From NCBI GenBank assembly GCA_022825185.1, contig JAJDYK010000238.1, forward strand, positions 1 to 12,165: a stretch of DNA of 12,165 bases, in the 5' to 3' direction. Origin of the DNA: Candidatus Latescibacterota bacterium (GTDB lineage Bacteria; Latescibacterota; UBA2968; UBA8231). A program made the translations under genes and the position numbers. A model generated the notes under the pieces. It ran no database searches. It had not been told where the DNA came from and saw only the letters and a list, made by a program, of their open reading frames with translations. Of the stretch, positions 4,919-12,165 are shown piece after piece (within the stretch, counting starts at the first letter, position 1; each line of letters begins with the position of its first letter).

Positions 4919-6073
4919 ATGGAAGACAACATACTACAGGCCGTCGATGAGCAACGCCTAATTGATACGGCTAAGGAGCTGATTGCGGTGCCTAGCCCGA
5001 CGCTGGATGCCGGCGCGGTGGCTGATACGTTAGCGTCCATATTGGCGGCCGAGGGATTTGCCGTGGAGCGGCCCCAAGCCGATTGGCCGCAAGCACCAGC
5101 CGTGGTCGCTCGCTTCGACAGCGGCCAGCCCGGGCGGGTGTTGCAATTCGATGGGCACTTGGACACAGTGCATCTGCCCTTTGTGCCGCCCAAGGTGGAG
5201 GATGGTTATCTCTATGGGTCGGGGTCGTCCGACATGAAGGGAGGAATCGCCGCCTTCGTCGAGGCGTTCAGGGCGTTGAGGGATACGGGCGCACTGACTA
5301 AAGGGGCGGTCTTGCTTACGGCCCACGACCACCACGAAGCGCCTTGGGGCGACCGCCGCCAGCTTTTGGCCTTGATCCGCGAAGGCTTTGTCGGCGACGG
5401 GGTGCTGCTGCCAGAGTACCTGGGCGACGTGCTGCCAGTCGCCGGGCGCGGGATGGCCGTGTTTAGCGTGGAGATCGAGCGCGACGGCGAGCCAGTCCAC
5501 GAGGTGCTAAGGCCCGCCGGCCTGCCGGACGTGATCGCCGCGGGGGCCGAGGTGGTTTTGCGGCTGAACGCGCTGAACGAGCATCTGCGCGAGCGAATCG
5601 CGCCCTATGTCGGCAGTGACACACTGTTTATTGGTCGGGTCGAAGGTGGCCAGATCTATAATCAGGTTTCGGTCCAGTGCCGCGTCGAAGGGACTCGCCG
5701 CTGGGTGACGGCCGGTTCGGAGCCAACCGCCCGCCGCGAGATTGAGGACCTGCTTGCTGACGTAGCTGCGGCAAGCGGCACCCGCATCCGACTTGCCGAT
5801 TGGAACATGCCTGGAGATGCCTTTGCGGTAGATCAAAGCAGTCCGCTGGTGGGTGCGTTTCAGGCCGCGCACGAGCAGGTGACCGGGGCAGTGCTGTCCT
5901 TGGGAGGCAAACCTTTTATCGACGATGGCAATGTCTTTATGGCTGCTGGAATTGAGGCCCTAACGCACGGGCCTTGTGCCACGGGGGCGCATACGACCGA
6001 CGAGCAGGTGCCGGTGGCCGAGTTGGTGCGGGTAGCAAAGGTGTATGCGCTGACGGCGCAGGCGTTTTGCTAA
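4919..6073 (+). CDS. M20-family metallopeptidase / deacylase (ArgE/DapE-like)
   Basis: This 384-residue zinc-dependent amidohydrolase is of the ArgE/DapE/carboxypeptidase type. Metal-site motifs are in order: FDGHLDTV (H80, D82), GSGSSDMKGG (bridging D105), TAHDHHEAPWGD (H139-E140 where the family usually has Glu-Glu), VLLPEYLGD (E166), and near the end HGPCATGAHTTDE, which supplies the last metal His. The lid/dimerisation domain lies at roughly residues 175-290. No signal peptide is seen, so a cytoplasmic enzyme cleaving an N-acyl amino acid or small peptide is expected; the substrate is unknown. The start at 4919 has AGGAG 8 nt upstream, and the longer frame from 4811 would overlap the lipoprotein gene. 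Its stop overlaps the stop of the MFS gene on the opposite strand. Confidence 0.85.
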   Translation: MEDNILQAVDEQRLIDTAKELIAVPSPTLDAGAVADTLASILAAEGFAVERPQADWPQAPAVVARFDSGQPGRVLQFDGHLDTVHLPFVPPKVEDGYLYGSGSSDMKGGIAAFVEAFRALRDTGALTKGAVLLTAHDHHEAPWGDRRQLLALIREGFVGDGVLLPEYLGDVLPVAGRGMAVFSVEIERDGEPVHEVLRPAGLPDVIAAGAEVVLRLNALNEHLRERIAPYVGSDTLFIGRVEGGQIYNQVSVQCRVEGTRRWVTAGSEPTARREIEDLLADVAAASGTRIRLADWNMPGDAFAVDQSSPLVGAFQAAHEQVTGAVLSLGGKPFIDDGNVFMAAGIEALTHGPCATGAHTTDEQVPVAELVRVAKVYALTAQAFC

Positions 6074-7350
6074 GTGCCCTCAATGGCGCGCGCCGCGGCC
6101 GTGCCTCGCTCCTCATCGACGAAGTAGAGGCAGATTCCACCGGCGACGAAGAGGATGACGATCGACAAAATCCCCGTGCGCGGGCTGCCGGTTAGCACCC
6201 CAATCCAGCCCACTAGCACTGGGCCGATGACCGCGGCGAATTTGCCCAGCATGTTGTAAAAGCCAAAAAACTCGGCTGCGCGGTCGCGGGGAATGAGTCT
6301 TGAGTAGAGCGAGCGGCTCAGGGCTTGCACCCCGCCTTGGACTAGGCCGACGGCGACGGCCAAGGCGTAAAATTCCCAGACGGCATCTAAAAAGTAGCCC
6401 CAGACCGTCGCCGCGATATAGACGGCTAGGCCGATGAAAATTCCCTTGCGGGTGCCAATCCGCTCGCCGAGCCAGCCAAATGCAATGGCCGCGGGGAAGC
6501 CCACGAACTGAGTAATACCCAAGGCGATGAGCAGGTCGTTGGTCTCAAAGCCGAGGGACAAGCCGTAGTCAATAGCCATGCGGACGATGGTATCGACGCC
6601 GTCGATGTACAGCCAATAGCCGATGAGGAAGACAAAGGTGGTGCGTAGTTGCCGGATGTCGCGGCCGGTCGCAATGAGCTGCTGATAGCCGGCCGAGACC
6701 GCACTCCAACCGCGGCGTGCGCGGACTGGTGGCGATTCCTCGACCCACAAAAAGAGCGGCAGCGAAAAGCCAGCCCACCAGATGGCGACTAGCAAAAAGC
6801 ACACGCGCACTGCCTCGCTGGCATCGGCCAACCCGAAGGTCGTGGGGTGGAGGACCATCACTACATTGAGCGCAAACAGCAAGCCGCCGCCCAGATAGCC
6901 GAGGCTGTAGCCGAGCGCTGAGACCGAGTCGGATTTGTCGCGTCCGACCACTTCCACGATGAGCGCATCGTAAAAGGTATTGCCACCGGAGAAGCCGATG
7001 GCGGCCAAGACATAGACCACAACGGCCAGCTCCCACGCGCCTTGGGCGACCATGTACAGACATCCCGTGGCGAGGACGCCCAAGAAGGCGAAGGCAAACA
7101 GGAACTTGCGCCGGGTGCCGCCTTGGTCGGCAATGGCCCCCAAGAGGGGGGCTAGCAGCACGACGATCAGGCTGCTGAGCGAGTTGGCCAGCCCCAGTTG
7201 GAAGGTGCTCTCGGTGACGTCGCTGCCGGCGCTCCAGTAGGACTTAAAAAATACCGGGAAGAAGGCGGCGATGACCGTGGTGGCAAAGGCCGAGTTGGCC
7301 CAGTCGTACAAGGCCCAGGCGATGATTGGTTTTTTGGCGTTAGTCGGCAT
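6070..7350 (-). CDS. MFS transporter, UMF1 (Atg22-like) family
   Basis: The 426-residue membrane protein has about twelve hydrophobic segments and the UMF1/Atg22-like N-terminal signature ALYDWANSAFATTV (13-26). The loop 2-3 motif GAIADQGGTRRK (71-82) is the MFS GxxxDxxGxRR hallmark. A central cytoplasmic loop (WVEESPPVRARRGW region) separates the two six-helix halves. Related yeast Atg22 exports amino acids from vacuoles; bacterial substrates are generally undefined, so this may move amino acids, sugars or drugs. It is convergent with the M20 gene, the two stop codons overlapping at 6070-6073, and divergent from the aminotransferase across 125 nt. No strong Shine-Dalgarno sequence precedes ATG 7350. 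Length is normal for the family. Confidence 0.88.
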   Translation of the reverse strand: MPTNAKKPIIAWALYDWANSAFATTVIAAFFPVFFKSYWSAGSDVTESTFQLGLANSLSSLIVVLLAPLLGAIADQGGTRRKFLFAFAFLGVLATGCLYMVAQGAWELAVVVYVLAAIGFSGGNTFYDALIVEVVGRDKSDSVSALGYSLGYLGGGLLFALNVVMVLHPTTFGLADASEAVRVCFLLVAIWWAGFSLPLFLWVEESPPVRARRGWSAVSAGYQQLIATGRDIRQLRTTFVFLIGYWLYIDGVDTIVRMAIDYGLSLGFETNDLLIALGITQFVGFPAAIAFGWLGERIGTRKGIFIGLAVYIAATVWGYFLDAVWEFYALAVAVGLVQGGVQALSRSLYSRLIPRDRAAEFFGFYNMLGKFAAVIGPVLVGWIGVLTGSPRTGILSIVILFVAGGICLYFVDEERGTAAARAIEGT

Positions 7351-7475
7351 GGTATTAGGGGGACACCGTTGGTTGAGGTCGCGTACCGCATAACAGTATA
7401 AGGCAAAAAGGGCGTGGTTGCCGCTGGCATCTTTTATGGCTAGCGTAGGGAGATCGCTCCAAAGGACGATCTGTT

Positions 7476-8495
7476 ATGAAAGACGAATGGCTGCGTTTTG
7501 ACGCGGCGACCAATCCTTACGGGCCATCGCCCAAGGTCCGGGAAGCAATGGCTGCCTTTGCCCGCACCGGCGACTTTAGTCGCTACAGCGACGAGGAGCG
7601 CGCCGAGTCGTTGCGCGGGGATTTGGCGGCGCATTGGGGGCTTTCACCCGATCACTTCATAGTGTACAACGGGTCTGGGGAGGCCGTGGTCTGGCTTTTT
7701 TTGGCGCGGTTGTTGCTAGAGCAGCAGCGCTTGCTCATTCCGTCTCCGTCGTACGAGCGCTTTGTCGCGTTGGGGCAGCGGTGCGCGGCTGAAGTGATCT
7801 CGGTGCCGCTGCACGAGGAGGACTTTGCGCTGGTGCCTGAGCGTTTCATTGAGGCGGGGCGGCAGTCGGGTGCGCGGGTGTTGCTGCTGAGCAGTCCCAA
7901 CAATCCCACGGGCAATCTCCTTTGCGGCGACGCGGAACTGGTGCGTTTACTCGACGAGTTGCCCGACTGTTTGTGTATCGTCGATGAAGCGTATGCAGAC
8001 TATGCTGGGCACAGCTGTGTGCCTTGGGTGCAAGAGCGGGAGAATTTGGTAGTGCTGCGGACTTTTTCCAAAGCCTACGGCATGGCTGGTTTGCGAGTTG
8101 GCTACGCGGTTGGGCCTAAATCCGTTATCGCGGCCTTGAGCCAGATGCAGGTTCCTTGGGCGGTCAATGCGCTGTCGCTGGTGGCGGCGCAGGCCGCACT
8201 GGCCGACCAAGGTTATTTGCAGGAGATCGTCGCCCAGATTCGCAGCGATTGTCAGGCGCTCTACGAGGGGCTGAATACGAGGCCGTGGTTGCGGGCCTAT
8301 CCGAGCGCGGCGAATTTCTTCTGGGTGCGCTGCGAAGGGATCGAGCCGGGGCGACTGAGGGCGGGGTTGGAGAAAAGGCGGATCCGCGCCCGCTGGCGGC
8401 AAGACGCGCCCGGCTTTGTGCGGCTGACGTCGCTGCGTCCCCAAGACAACGAGTATCTGTTGACAGCGCTCGATGAGGTCGGGCAATTAGACTAA
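7476..8495 (+). CDS. PLP-dependent aminotransferase, HisC/CobD-like (class I/II)
   Basis: The 339-residue fold-type I aminotransferase shows family landmarks in order: an N-terminal NPYGPSP (13-19), the cofactor-loop YNGSGEA (64-70), SSPNNPTG (139-146), VDEAYADY (169-176; D170 and Y173 contact PLP), and TFSKAYGMAGLRVGY (196-210) with Schiff-base K199 and phosphate-contacting R207. Near the end VRLTSL supplies the carboxylate-binding Arg. The pattern resembles histidinol-phosphate aminotransferase and the threonine-phosphate decarboxylase CobD. No his or cob gene is adjacent, so the substrate is open and a plain HisC call would be too specific. It probably heads an operon with the aldo/keto reductase 15 nt downstream. 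An AAAGGA element lies ~9 nt before ATG 7476. Confidence 0.85.
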   Translation: MKDEWLRFDAATNPYGPSPKVREAMAAFARTGDFSRYSDEERAESLRGDLAAHWGLSPDHFIVYNGSGEAVVWLFLARLLLEQQRLLIPSPSYERFVALGQRCAAEVISVPLHEEDFALVPERFIEAGRQSGARVLLLSSPNNPTGNLLCGDAELVRLLDELPDCLCIVDEAYADYAGHSCVPWVQERENLVVLRTFSKAYGMAGLRVGYAVGPKSVIAALSQMQVPWAVNALSLVAAQAALADQGYLQEIVAQIRSDCQALYEGLNTRPWLRAYPSAANFFWVRCEGIEPGRLRAGLEKRRIRARWRQDAPGFVRLTSLRPQDNEYLLTALDEVGQLD

Positions 8496-8510
8496 CACAA
8501 GAGGAGTGTT

Positions 8511-9491
8511 ATGGAATACCGCAATTTAGGCAAAGCCGGCGTCAAGGTGTCTAAGGTGTGCTTGGGCGCGGCGTTTCGCGGCCAGGAGGACGAGAAGGTT
8601 TGCATTGAGGTGGTGCAGCGGGCCTTGGACTTGGGTTGCAATTTTATCGATACGGCGCTGTATGGTGGGGGACGCTCCGAAGAGGTAGTGGGTAAGGCCA
8701 TCAAGGGACGGCGCGAGGAAGTGGTGCTGACGACCAAGATTTTTGGCACCGTGGGCAATAGCCCCAATCACGTGGGGTTGTCGCGGGTCAATCTGCTGCG
8801 GGGCATTGAGGCGTCGCTACAGCGGCTACAGACCGATTACGTCGATTTGTACTTGCTGCACTCCTTTGATCCGGGCACGCCGCTGGAGGAGACTTTGGGT
8901 GCGCTCGACGACATTGTGCGGCAGGGCAAGGCGCGCTACGTGGGGTGTTCTAACTTCCCGCCGTGGAAAATCGTCGAAGCCCTGTGGATTTCGCAGCGCG
9001 AGCGCTTGGCTTCTTTTGCCTGTATCCAGAATCAGTACAATCTGCTCAACCGCTGGGAGATGGAGCCGGAGCTGATGCCCATCTGCCGTCAGTTCGGCTT
9101 AGGCATTATGACCTACAGCCCGCTGGCTATCGGTCTGCTCTCTGGCCGCTTCCGCCGCGGGCAAGCGCCGCCGCCGGGGACGCCGTGGAGCACGGACGAG
9201 CTGCGCGGCATGAGTCCAGGCAAATACAATTTTGCCGAGGCCATGACCGAGCGGGTCGATACCATCGTCCAGACGCTGATCGATATTGGGGCGCAGCACG
9301 GCAAGACCCCGGCGCAGGTAGCCATTGCTTGGATTTTAGATCACGACGAGATCAGTGCCCCCATTTTGGGGGCCGACGAACCGGCGCACGTGGATGAGAT
9401 CTGCGCGGGCTTGGACTGGGCCTTGGCACCAGAAGAGCGGGCTTTGTTGGACGAAGTGTCTGAGGTGAAGATGCCGCAGAAATACGCGTGA
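8511..9491 (+). CDS. Aldo/keto reductase
   Basis: The 326-residue NAD(P)H-dependent (beta/alpha)8 reductase has the complete catalytic tetrad: D47 and Y51 in FIDTALYGGG, K76 in VLTTKIFG, and H117 in YLLHSFD. It also has VGCSNFPPW (strand 6) and, later, IQNQYNLLNR and MTYSPLAIGLLSGR, as in AKR enzymes related to the YghZ / voltage-gated potassium channel beta-subunit group. It reduces a carbonyl substrate, possibly a sugar or aldehyde, that cannot be assigned. The start follows an excellent AGAGGAG with ~5 nt spacing. The 15-nt gap from the aminotransferase supports co-transcription. Full length; nothing unusual seen. Confidence 0.9.
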   Translation: MEYRNLGKAGVKVSKVCLGAAFRGQEDEKVCIEVVQRALDLGCNFIDTALYGGGRSEEVVGKAIKGRREEVVLTTKIFGTVGNSPNHVGLSRVNLLRGIEASLQRLQTDYVDLYLLHSFDPGTPLEETLGALDDIVRQGKARYVGCSNFPPWKIVEALWISQRERLASFACIQNQYNLLNRWEMEPELMPICRQFGLGIMTYSPLAIGLLSGRFRRGQAPPPGTPWSTDELRGMSPGKYNFAEAMTERVDTIVQTLIDIGAQHGKTPAQVAIAWILDHDEISAPILGADEPAHVDEICAGLDWALAPEERALLDEVSEVKMPQKYA

Positions 9492-9509
9492 AGGCGATAG
9501 GAGCGACCT

Positions 9510-9545
9510 CTGCGAAAAGTTTGAATCTATGACCCGGATTCGCAG
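9510..9545. terminator. 7-bp inverted repeat downstream of the aldo/keto reductase gene
   Basis: CTGCGAA (9510-9516) and TTCGCAG (9539-9545) pair perfectly around a 22-nt loop. It lies 18 nt past the stop and could end the aminotransferase-reductase transcript, but there is no U-tract, so this is tentative. Confidence 0.25.
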
Positions 9546-9589
9546 GCGATTGAAACCACCCTCAACCCCATAACTCTACGAGAACGCCC

Positions 9590-10309
9590 ATGCGCCTCTG
9601 CGATTTTCCGATACTGACCTTTGACACCTACGGAACCCTGATCGACTGGGAGACGGGTATCTGGGATGCACTGCAACCGCTCTGCGCGCGTCTGGCCGGC
9701 CCGCCGACTCGCGAGGCGGCTCTTGCAGCTTTCTCGCAGGTAGAATCCGCCTGCCAAGCGGCAAATCCCGACCTCCTTTACGCCGACCTTTTGGCAGCCA
9801 CCCATCGCACGCTGGCCCAGAATTGGGGTGGCGAACCCGACGAGGCCGAGAGTATCCGCTTTGGTCAGTCGGTCGGGAATTGGCCGGCTTTTGCCGACGC
9901 AGCCGAATCGCTAGCCTATTTGAAGCAGCACCACCGGCTGATTACCCTCACCAATTGCGACCGCGCCAGTTATCGGGGCAGCTCTGCTCACCTCGGCAAT
10001 CCTTGGGACGCGATCTTTACCGCCGAGGAGATCGGCTCGTACAAACCGTCGCTGGCCAATTTTGAATTCTTGCTCGCCCAGGTAGCGGCTGACTTTGATG
10101 GTGACCCCGGAAGCATTCTGCACGTCGCGCAGAGCCTCTTCCACGACCACGTACCGGCCAAGGCAATCGGACTGACGACGGCGTGGATTGACCGGCGGGC
10201 GGGACACAGCGGCGGCGCGACAGCACCGCCACAGGAAGCGGTGGAACCGAATTTCCGTTTCAAAAGCATGGCGGAATTGGTCGTCCAGCACCGCGCCGAA
10301 CGGGCCTGA
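9590..10309 (+). CDS. HAD-superfamily hydrolase (haloacid dehalogenase type II-like)
   Basis: The 239-residue protein has HAD motif I as FDTYGTLIDWE (nucleophile D12, T16), where Tyr replaces the second Asp as in L-2-haloacid dehalogenases. Motif II is TLTNCD (T121), motif III SYKPS (K152), and motif IV is HVAQSLFHDHVPA (D186). The Ser and Asn before motif IV that help bind chloride or the carboxylate in true dehalogenases (SSNxWD) are replaced by HVAQS, so dehalogenation is doubtful and another phosphatase or hydrolase activity is plausible. The C-terminal tail is Ala/Pro-rich (GGATAPPQEAVEP), an unusual linker. The start has only a weak GAG-type binding site. It lies ~98 nt after the aldo/keto reductase, so separate or partly coupled transcription. 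Confidence 0.8.
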   Translation: MRLCDFPILTFDTYGTLIDWETGIWDALQPLCARLAGPPTREAALAAFSQVESACQAANPDLLYADLLAATHRTLAQNWGGEPDEAESIRFGQSVGNWPAFADAAESLAYLKQHHRLITLTNCDRASYRGSSAHLGNPWDAIFTAEEIGSYKPSLANFEFLLAQVAADFDGDPGSILHVAQSLFHDHVPAKAIGLTTAWIDRRAGHSGGATAPPQEAVEPNFRFKSMAELVVQHRAERA

Positions 10310-10315
10310 ATCCGC

Positions 10316-10330
10316 CAGCGGTATGCGCTG
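10316..10330 (+). terminator. Short hairpin downstream of the HAD gene
   Basis: CAGCG (10316-10320), a 5-nt loop (GTATG) and CGCTG (10326-10330) are followed by the T-rich CTAATTTCTT. The stem is only 5 bp, so an intrinsic terminator is possible but weak. Confidence 0.25.
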
Positions 10331-10370
10331 CTAATTTCTTGGGAATCCTTTTGTCGGAGATCAAACCCCC

Positions 10371-11132
10371 ATGAGCACACTCCTCCACGGTCGCATCGCC
10401 TTAGTAACCGGCGCGGCTGGCGGCATTGGCCAAGCGATATGTCGCGCCTTGGCCGCCGAAGGCGCGACGGTCGCTCTGCATTACCACACGCAGGAGGACG
10501 CTGCCCATGCGCTCGCCACCGAGCTGGGCGGAGTTGCTTTTGAAGCCGATATAACCGAGGCGGACGCTGCCCAGTCGCTGGTTGAGCGCGTGGTTGGAGA
10601 ATTGGGTGGGTTGGATATTTTGGTCAATAACGCTGGCATCACTATCGGCGGGCAGTTCGTGGCCGATATGGCGCTGGCGGACTGGCACCGAGTGCTCGAT
10701 GTCAACCTCAATAGCGTCCTCTACATGTGCAAGGCCGCTCTGCCGTTGATGCGGGCACGAGGCGGCGGCGCGGTCGTCAACATTGCCTCGAATGTGGTCA
10801 ACACGCTGCCGGGCGGCGCGGCGGCTTATGCGACCACCAAGACGGGGGTCGTGGCCTTGACGAAGGTGCTGTCGAAAGAGGAAGCCGAGCACGGCATCCG
10901 CGTCAATGTGGTGTCGCCGGGGATCATCGACGCGGGGATGGGGAGCGGGGCACTGGCGCGGCGGACGCCAGAGGTGCGGGAGCAATTTCTCAGCAGTATT
11001 CCGATGCGCCGGGCCGGTGGTCCCGAAGAGGTGGCTGCGGCCGTGGTCTTTCTGGTATCACCGGCGGCCAGCTACGTGACGGGACAGCACATAAGCGTCA
11101 ACGGCGGCGACCGCACTGAGTCCTACCAATAG
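10371..11132 (+). CDS. SDR-family oxidoreductase (FabG-like)
   Basis: The 253-residue Rossmann-fold dehydrogenase has TGAAGGIG (13-20, cofactor-binding TGxxxGxG), NNAG (86-89), a helix Asn near VNLNSV (N114), the catalytic S140 in NIASN and the YATTK active site (Y153, K157). The C-terminal segment ends in the usual VSPGI, PMRRAGGPEEVA and YVTGQHISVNGG. This is the classical-SDR 3-oxoacyl-ACP reductase-like type that also includes sugar-alcohol and steroid dehydrogenases, so the substrate is not determined. GGAG lies ~12 nt before ATG 10371. It follows the HAD gene by 61 nt in the same direction and may share its transcript. Nothing abnormal in length or motifs. Confidence 0.88.
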   Translation: MSTLLHGRIALVTGAAGGIGQAICRALAAEGATVALHYHTQEDAAHALATELGGVAFEADITEADAAQSLVERVVGELGGLDILVNNAGITIGGQFVADMALADWHRVLDVNLNSVLYMCKAALPLMRARGGGAVVNIASNVVNTLPGGAAAYATTKTGVVALTKVLSKEEAEHGIRVNVVSPGIIDAGMGSGALARRTPEVREQFLSSIPMRRAGGPEEVAAAVVFLVSPAASYVTGQHISVNGGDRTESYQ

Positions 11133-11241
11133 GGTTAGACACCCAGCCTAACAGCCTATATATTAGGAAGATAGGCCCTTCTGGAATACAGGCGGGGATC
11201 GCTTCTACTGGTCTAAACGGCCTTACTTTAATTAAAAATTA
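11133..11241. promoter_or_regulatory. AT-rich leader between the SDR gene and murG-like gene
   Basis: The 109-nt gap has two small inverted repeats: GTTAG/CTAAC around 11134-11151 and GCCTAT/ATAGGC (11154-11159 and 11171-11176). Either could be a weak terminator for the upstream gene; neither has a U-tract. The last ~20 nt, just before the murG start, are A+T-only or nearly so (TTTAATTAAAAATTA). No Shine-Dalgarno sequence is visible there, and a convincing -35/-10 pair was not identified. Confidence 0.3.
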
Positions 11242-12165
11242 ATGAAGTACTTGCTCACTGGCGGTGGCACAGGTGGCCACGTGTACCCGGCCTTGGCCAT
11301 TGCCAACGAAATTCGGCAGACGCGAACAGATGCCGAATTCCTCTACGTGGGTCATCGAGACAGGCTGGATGCTTGGGTTGTGCCCGATCAGGGGTATCCC
11401 ATCCGCTTTGTGCGCGCCCGTTCCTTCCCGCGCACTCGTTCCCTTGTTCCCCTGCTGCGATTTGCCATCGCGCTCGCGGTCGGGGTCGTCCAAGGGGCGC
11501 TCATCCTCTTGCGCTACCGGCCCCAAATTATCATCAGCACGGGCGGCTTCGTCAGCGCGCCGGTCCTCTTCGCGCACGGTGTGCTGGCCAAGGTCGGCCT
11601 TTCTCGCGCCCGCGTCTTTATCTACGAGCCGAATGCCTATCCCGGGCTTTTGAACCAAGTTACCGGACGGCTAGCGCAGCGCATCGGCGTGGCGTTTGAG
11701 CAGGCGGGTCGCTGGTTCGACGCGGAGAAGGTGGCGGTGGTCGGCTATCCGGTACGCCGCTCTTTTTTGAATCTTGATCGAACGGTCGCGCGAGAAAAAT
11801 TGGGCATAGACCAAGGCCGCAAGGTCGTACTCGCCTTTGGCGGGTCGGGTGGTGCCAAGGCCATTAACGAGGCCGTGCTCGAAGCCTTGCCCCTGTGGCG
11901 TGAGGCCGGGCTAGTGGTCATCCACGTCACTGGTCGCTACAAGGGGCCGGATTACGACGCCGTGGCGGATACTGAGGCCGCTTTAGCTGAGATGGGGATA
12001 GAAGGCGACTGGTATCGACGCCTCGATTACGCGGATGAGATCGCTGATCTGATCGCGGTAGCAGATCTGGTCATTTGCCGGTCGGGCGCAGGAACCCTCA
12101 CCGAGATGGCAGTTAGTGGGACCCCCACGCTGATTGTGCCGCTGCCGACATCGGCCGAAGACCAT
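11242..12165 (+). CDS. murG: MurG-family N-acetylglucosaminyltransferase (partial, runs off the window)
   Basis: The first 308 codons are present with no stop. MurG transfers GlcNAc from UDP-GlcNAc to lipid I, making lipid II at the inner membrane. Signatures are in order: GGGTGGHVYPALAI (7-20, the N-terminal G-loop), a hydrophobic membrane-associating patch near residues 68-90 (PLLRFAIALAVGVV), IISTGGFVSAP, IYEPNAYPGLLN (128-138; usually EQNAxPGxxN), VGYPVRR (167-173; usually GNPVR), FGGSGGAKAIN (199-209; usually GGSQGAxxxN), and the UDP-binding CRSGAGTLTE (279-288), then VPLPTSAEDH as in MurG's PLPxAAxDHQ. The Gln-to-Pro, Asn-to-Tyr and Gln-to-Gly changes are atypical, so a MurG paralogue is possible. 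No Shine-Dalgarno sequence precedes ATG 11242. No dcw-cluster gene is on the visible side. Confidence 0.85.
   Translation, partial: MKYLLTGGGTGGHVYPALAIANEIRQTRTDAEFLYVGHRDRLDAWVVPDQGYPIRFVRARSFPRTRSLVPLLRFAIALAVGVVQGALILLRYRPQIIISTGGFVSAPVLFAHGVLAKVGLSRARVFIYEPNAYPGLLNQVTGRLAQRIGVAFEQAGRWFDAEKVAVVGYPVRRSFLNLDRTVAREKLGIDQGRKVVLAFGGSGGAKAINEAVLEALPLWREAGLVVIHVTGRYKGPDYDAVADTEAALAEMGIEGDWYRRLDYADEIADLIAVADLVICRSGAGTLTEMAVSGTPTLIVPLPTSAEDH

Noticed and set aside
7351..7475. Possible divergent promoters between the MFS and aminotransferase genes
   Set aside because: A TATACT-like element on the minus strand lacks a convincing -35, so no specific site is called.
8743..9397. Long overlapping ORFs in other frames of the aldo/keto reductase and neighbouring genes
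   Set aside because: Typical shadow ORFs of G+C-rich coding DNA; the catalytic motifs are all in the annotated frames.
11239..11699. Antisense and alternate-frame ORFs within the murG-like gene
   Set aside because: The MurG frame is uninterrupted from 11242 to the window end with ordered signature motifs, so these are shadows.

Overview
The window looks like chromosomal DNA of an uncultured, Gram-negative-type bacterium. The evidence is a predicted outer-membrane-type lipoprotein, a MurG-family gene and Shine-Dalgarno starts on most genes. The mix of a GHL10-like glycosidase, an M20 peptidase, an UMF1 transporter and assorted oxidoreductases resembles genomes of environmental, often marine or sponge-associated, lineages such as Poribacteria or Latescibacteria. 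That placement is a weak inference. No rRNA, tRNA, CRISPR array, transposase or insertion sequence was found, and no gene-free stretch exceeds about 300 bases.

Region A (1-3070) is accessory in character. It is visibly richer in A+T and carries small or rare-family genes. On the plus strand are a fusion of a PD-(D/E)XK nuclease (type I restriction HsdR N-terminal type) with an HRDC domain (142-969), then a Gly/Arg-rich miniprotein gene whose conserved C-terminal half lies in another frame (1179-1329). The miniprotein gene is preceded by a promoter overlapping a 21-bp near-palindrome. A 9-bp hairpin (1339-1375) separates it from three minus-strand genes: a pentapeptide-repeat protein overlapping an FRG-domain protein by 8 nt (2634 to 1392), and a short putative ribbon-helix-helix protein (2927-2736). 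The pentapeptide gene and the RHH gene each have a copy of the same ~38-bp promoter-like block 48-60 nt upstream of their start codons. This suggests one co-regulated defence or toxin-like module, possibly with its own regulator. It is the most interesting part of the window.

Region B (3072-11132) is G+C-rich and metabolic. A GHL10-like glycoside hydrolase (minus) diverges from a small lipoprotein and an M20 metallopeptidase (plus, 13-nt gap). The peptidase gene ends tail-to-tail, with overlapping stop codons, against an UMF1-type MFS transporter (minus). Next come a HisC-like PLP aminotransferase and an aldo/keto reductase (15-nt gap, probable operon), a HAD-superfamily hydrolase and an SDR oxidoreductase. 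Together they suggest uptake and processing of sugars, peptides or amino acids, but no complete pathway is visible.

Region C (11242-12165) is the first 308 codons of a MurG-family glycosyltransferase running off the window end. It is preceded by an A+T-rich leader with no recognisable Shine-Dalgarno sequence and has no dcw-cluster gene on the visible side.
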